Source of the DNA: Arthrobacter globiformis
Lineage (GTDB): Bacteria > Actinomycetota > Actinomycetes > Actinomycetales > Micrococcaceae
DNA length: 64,000 nt
Direction of reading: 5' to 3'
Assembly (NCBI RefSeq): GCF_030818015.1
Contig: NZ_JAUSZX010000001.1
Location: 496,001 to 560,000 of the forward strand
Under the pieces are notes generated by a model. The model worked only from the letters and a program-made list of their open reading frames with translations. It ran no database searches and was not told the origin of the DNA. A program made the position numbers and the translations under genes. Positions 62,501-64,000 of the stretch are shown piece by piece; within the stretch, counting starts at the first letter, position 1, and every line of letters begins with the position of its first letter.

Positions 62501-62781
62501 CCTCCGACGCCGCCGCGGCGGGAATCTCCGTCAACGGCCAGCCACTGGCCGGCTTCGACCCGGGCGTCACCTCCTACCGGACCGGCGCCCAGGGGGCACG
62601 CCAGGAGGTCACGGCCACCGCGGCAGACCCCTACGCCACGGTCACAGTCCAGCAATCAGACGCAGTGCAGCAATCAAATAAAGTGCAGCAGGCGGACACG
62701 CAATCCGGAACCGCGGTGGTCACGGTTCGAAGTGAAGACGGAAGCCAGACCCGGACGTACGAGGTCGTTTTCGCCAGGTAG
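59551..62781 (+). CDS. Secreted multidomain GH30 enzyme, likely endo-beta-1,6-galactanase
   Basis: 1076 residues from ATG 59551, with GAAGGGAATTCA upstream. A Sec signal ends near AGPALAAPVPA. The GH30 barrel runs about 45-480: DAFEGWGTSLVWFANATGDYP, acid/base E235 in DPMNEPNTPYWG, nucleophile E343 in WMSETGGSW. This region resembles Streptomyces GH30_5 endo-beta-1,6-galactanases. Next come a ricin-type lectin (about 535-685, QW and RLLEVGG repeats), two Ig-like modules (Big_4, about 690-835), an F5/8C-like beta-sandwich (about 845-990), and a C-terminal cadherin-like module. A glutamine-rich stretch (VQQSDAVQQSNKVQQ) lies in the last. It probably attacks type II arabinogalactan side chains; the products fit the GH42 and importer. 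Confidence 0.87.
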   Translation: MTNRSRRPWAVTAAGVTAAVFSAGLVAGPALAAPVPAKAADEPVPAGAVTVRPDPSYQGDAFEGWGTSLVWFANATGDYPDEIRNKLADMVFGDEGLNLNIARYNVGGGNAPDVKDYLRAGGAVEGWWKAPEGTTRQDKDWWDPENSDHWNLDADQTQRWWVDRIKNDITHWEAFSNSPPWFQTVSGYVSGGFNSSQDQLRTESVEDFSSYLVGVIKQLEKAHGIKIDTIDPMNEPNTPYWGTSLNSAGQPVGGRQEGAHMGPELQQKVVQSLAKALASADTGAVISAMDETNPSTFASNWNSYSADAKANVGQLNVHTYGTGQRTAVRDIAKGEDKPLWMSETGGSWLDGQNFTSMQPGLGLAQHMVNDLRELEPEAWVFWQPVEDYNNMKPGGESAIGSNWGEIQLPFDCAAGDNLDSCPIYTNTKYNTARNFTHYIKPGDRLVKVDDTNSAAAVSDSGATVVHVNDSKQQRQVALDLSGFGAIQGNATVTPVTSDASGALVQGEPVAVGKDRTAVLTVAAESVTTFLVNGVHGVAKDAALVQADHVYRLQGVESGKSLTQGTGNAAVIRSAAGADQQWTIRRLSGENSSRARYAIETPDGGRQLAVVDGTPQLAPAEPTPADASQWTMSTTGDGTYTFVNAATGRLLEVGGHATGDGSPVTLWTANSGENQRWRVIDETVQGFQNVTAFTVPETAPQLPARVVPVYRDGARGELPVTWTMPPENRWSKPGTVDVRGTATDVLGVAHPVTAKVTVDKLVSTLPARAKTYAGGTPALPATVTAVTAGGSKVERPVVWDAAGRFSEIGVATVAGGADAADGRTLPATVRVQVTAGTADNVADDPEATFSATFTEPGYGTAGLGNGNLTDKAWSNWKSGAKNTTDTLSVALANQKTVTGVRVHFYRDGSTDSYAQSLQAQTKAADGTWQNAGGPVPVPGGSPAPVVTVPVANVDTSDVRVVLTARPNTHMTVSEVQVLALAPGKSSDAAAAGISVNGQPLAGFDPGVTSYRTGAQGARQEVTATAADPYATVTVQQSDAVQQSNKVQQADTQSGTAVVTVRSEDGSQTRTYEVVFAR

Positions 62782-62784
62782 GAA

Positions 62785-62823
62785 GCTGGGTTCCGTCGCC
62801 GCTATTCCGCGACGGAACCCAGC
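62785..62823. terminator. Bidirectional terminator between GH30 and ROK genes
   Basis: A perfect 15-bp stem (62785-62799 with 62809-62823) and nine-base loop. It starts four bases after the GH30 stop and its right arm lies in the last codons of the ROK gene, so it can serve both convergent transcripts. Confidence 0.75.
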
Positions 62824-64000
62824 CCCGTGGGGTCCGCCAGGAACCGGGCGAATCCCAGTTCCGCGGCGCCGATCATCATCAGATTGGACCCGAGTGCCGC
62901 GGGGTGCACCTTGGCCTGGGCGGCCGGCCCGTCCATCGCCTGGGAGAGCAGCAGCTCGTCGAGGGTGGTCGGCGCGAGCGCGTAAAGGACCCCCAGGAAA
63001 CCGTCGAGGATGATCACCTCCGGGTTGAAGGTGTTGACGGCGTTCCGGAGCGCGATGGCCAGGAAGCCCAGCTGCCGGGAGATCTCCTCTGCGACGGCGG
63101 GGCTGCCTGACGCCCTCAGGGCCTGTTCCAGCTGGGGCGTGTCGCCGCCGCTGAGGCCGAGGACTTCGAAGAGCCGTCCTTGGGACACCTCTGTTTCCAG
63201 GCAGCCGGTGGCGCCGCAGTGGCACTGTTCGCCGGACGTGCGGACGAACGTGTGGCCCAGTTCCCCGGCGAAACCCGAGGCGCCGCGGAGCAGCATGCCG
63301 TTGGAAATGATCCCGCCGCCGATGCCGCTGGCGCCCCCGTTGAGGTACACGAGGTTGTCCCGCCCGGCACCGGCCCCGAAGATCAGTTCCGCCTCGGCCG
63401 CGAGCGAGGCGTCGTTGGCGGCCTGGCAGGCGTAACCGGTGGCTTCGCTTAGCATCCGGGCAACAGGCTCGTCCCGCCAGCCCAGGTGCGGCGCGTGGCG
63501 GACCGTTCCGTCGTCGGGGTTTACCAGGCCGGGCACCGCCACACCAATGCCGGTGATCCGGTACGAGTGGTCCAGCTCCGTGCGCATCCCCTCGATCACG
63601 GCAGCGGCGATGTTCACCGCTTCCCGTGCACTGGGAATCCGTTCGGTGGCGAACCGGATCTTCTTTTGGACGATGCCGCCCAGGTTGACCAGCCCGATGG
63701 TGACGGCGTCGATCTCCGGGTAGACGGCGAGCGCCGCGATGGAAGGGCTCGGACGCACCTCGGGGCTGGGCCGGCCCACTTGTGCTTCGCCGATGGGCGC
63801 CGTCTCGTAGACCAGGCCGAGGGCGGCCAGCTGGCCGATCAAGGTTCCGACCGTTGACCTGTTGAGCCCGGTCCTTTTCGTCAGCTGCGCCCGGCTGAGG
63901 ACGCGGTGATGGTGGACCAGGGACGTGATCAGCGCCAGGTTGTTCCGCCTGGAGGGGTCCAGCTCGCTGGGCGGGGCGGTCGGGGCAGCCCGTTGGCGAG
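62802..64000 (-). CDS. ROK-family transcriptional regulator, N-terminus cut by window end
   Basis: The frame is open from the right window edge to TAG at 62802-62804. The visible part starts with a MarR-like HTH (RRNNLALITSLVHHHRVLSRAQLTKRTGLNRSTVGTL), then the ROK sugar-kinase-like domain: IGVAVPGLVNPDDGTVRHAP, GGASGIGGGIISNGMLLRGASGFAGELGHTFV, and the zinc motif CHCGATGCLET. The exact HTH-plus-ROK layout is that of NagC/XylR repressors. It is convergent with GH30, and may sense a sugar such as galactose, xylose or a phosphate of these. A few N-terminal residues are missing. Confidence 0.88.
   Translation of the reverse strand, partial: RQRAAPTAPPSELDPSRRNNLALITSLVHHHRVLSRAQLTKRTGLNRSTVGTLIGQLAALGLVYETAPIGEAQVGRPSPEVRPSPSIAALAVYPEIDAVTIGLVNLGGIVQKKIRFATERIPSAREAVNIAAAVIEGMRTELDHSYRITGIGVAVPGLVNPDDGTVRHAPHLGWRDEPVARMLSEATGYACQAANDASLAAEAELIFGAGAGRDNLVYLNGGASGIGGGIISNGMLLRGASGFAGELGHTFVRTSGEQCHCGATGCLETEVSQGRLFEVLGLSGGDTPQLEQALRASGSPAVAEEISRQLGFLAIALRNAVNTFNPEVIILDGFLGVLYALAPTTLDELLLSQAMDGPAAQAKVHPAALGSNLMMIGAAELGFARFLADPTGLGSVAE

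Noticed and set aside
59548..62655. 1035-codon minus-strand open frame antisense to the GH30 gene
   Set aside because: A GC-skew shadow; no start signal and no recognisable domain, while the plus strand is a clear GH30.
1..64000. CRISPR arrays, tRNA or rRNA genes, insertion sequences and prophage attachment sites
   Set aside because: No regularly spaced repeats, cloverleaf-like sequences, transposase or integrase motifs were recognised on either strand.

Overview
The window is 64 kb of high-GC DNA from an actinobacterium, most likely Arthrobacter or Pseudarthrobacter. The genus is inferred from codon and GC bias, many GTG starts, GC-rich hairpin terminators, Tat and lipoprotein secretion signals, and the gene families present; no rRNA or tRNA was found to confirm it.

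Left part (0-22 kb). After the 3' end of a GntP-like permease comes an operon for CoA-dependent breakdown of an unknown hydroxy acid: a class III CoA-transferase, an HMG-CoA-lyase-like enzyme, a D-2-hydroxyacid dehydrogenase, and a glycerate kinase that is now only a remnant. An IclR regulator follows on the opposite strand. Positions 5.0-12.6 kb hold a tight seven-gene minus-strand operon: a polar amino-acid-type ABC importer, three luciferase-like flavin monooxygenases and a DUF1684 protein. It looks like organosulfur or amino-acid-derivative scavenging. A divergent FAD/NAD(P)-binding protein and a GNAT follow, then an ammonium transporter with a possible GlnR site, a secreted multicopper oxidase with a membrane partner, and a secreted GH25-like protein carrying VCBS repeats.

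Right part (22-64 kb). This is a large arabinose and arabinogalactan utilisation locus. It contains araB-araD-araA plus an aldose 1-epimerase, flanked by two paralogous LacI regulators. Two importers follow: ChvE/MmsA/MmsB type, and YtfQ/YtfR/YtfT/YjfF (furanose) type. Secreted hydrolases are GH43 with CBM42, GH51, GH127, and LamG/Ig/GH43. A second block carries its own LacI regulator, a MalFG-type importer without an ATPase, a GH42 beta-galactosidase, a multidomain GH30 enzyme and the start of a ROK regulator. Unrelated genes interrupt the locus: TetR/EamA at 34-36 kb and GNAT remnant/MFS/MarR at 50.6-52.8 kb.

How it works together (inference). The secreted GH43, GH51 and GH127 enzymes strip L-arabinofuranose from arabinan or arabinogalactan side chains. 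The furanose importer and the ChvE importer bring in arabinose, the epimerase and AraA/B/D send it to xylulose 5-phosphate, and GH30 and GH42 handle the beta-galactan. One operator, close to TTGTTAGCGCTAACAA, occurs at four promoters of the arabinose part. A different palindrome, TGTTTRCGYAAACA, occurs twice at the galactan operon, so two nested regulons are visible in the sequence. Three genes look damaged: glycerate kinase (deletions), a GNAT (deletion), and GH127 (one-base frameshift separating its Tat signal from the mature enzyme).
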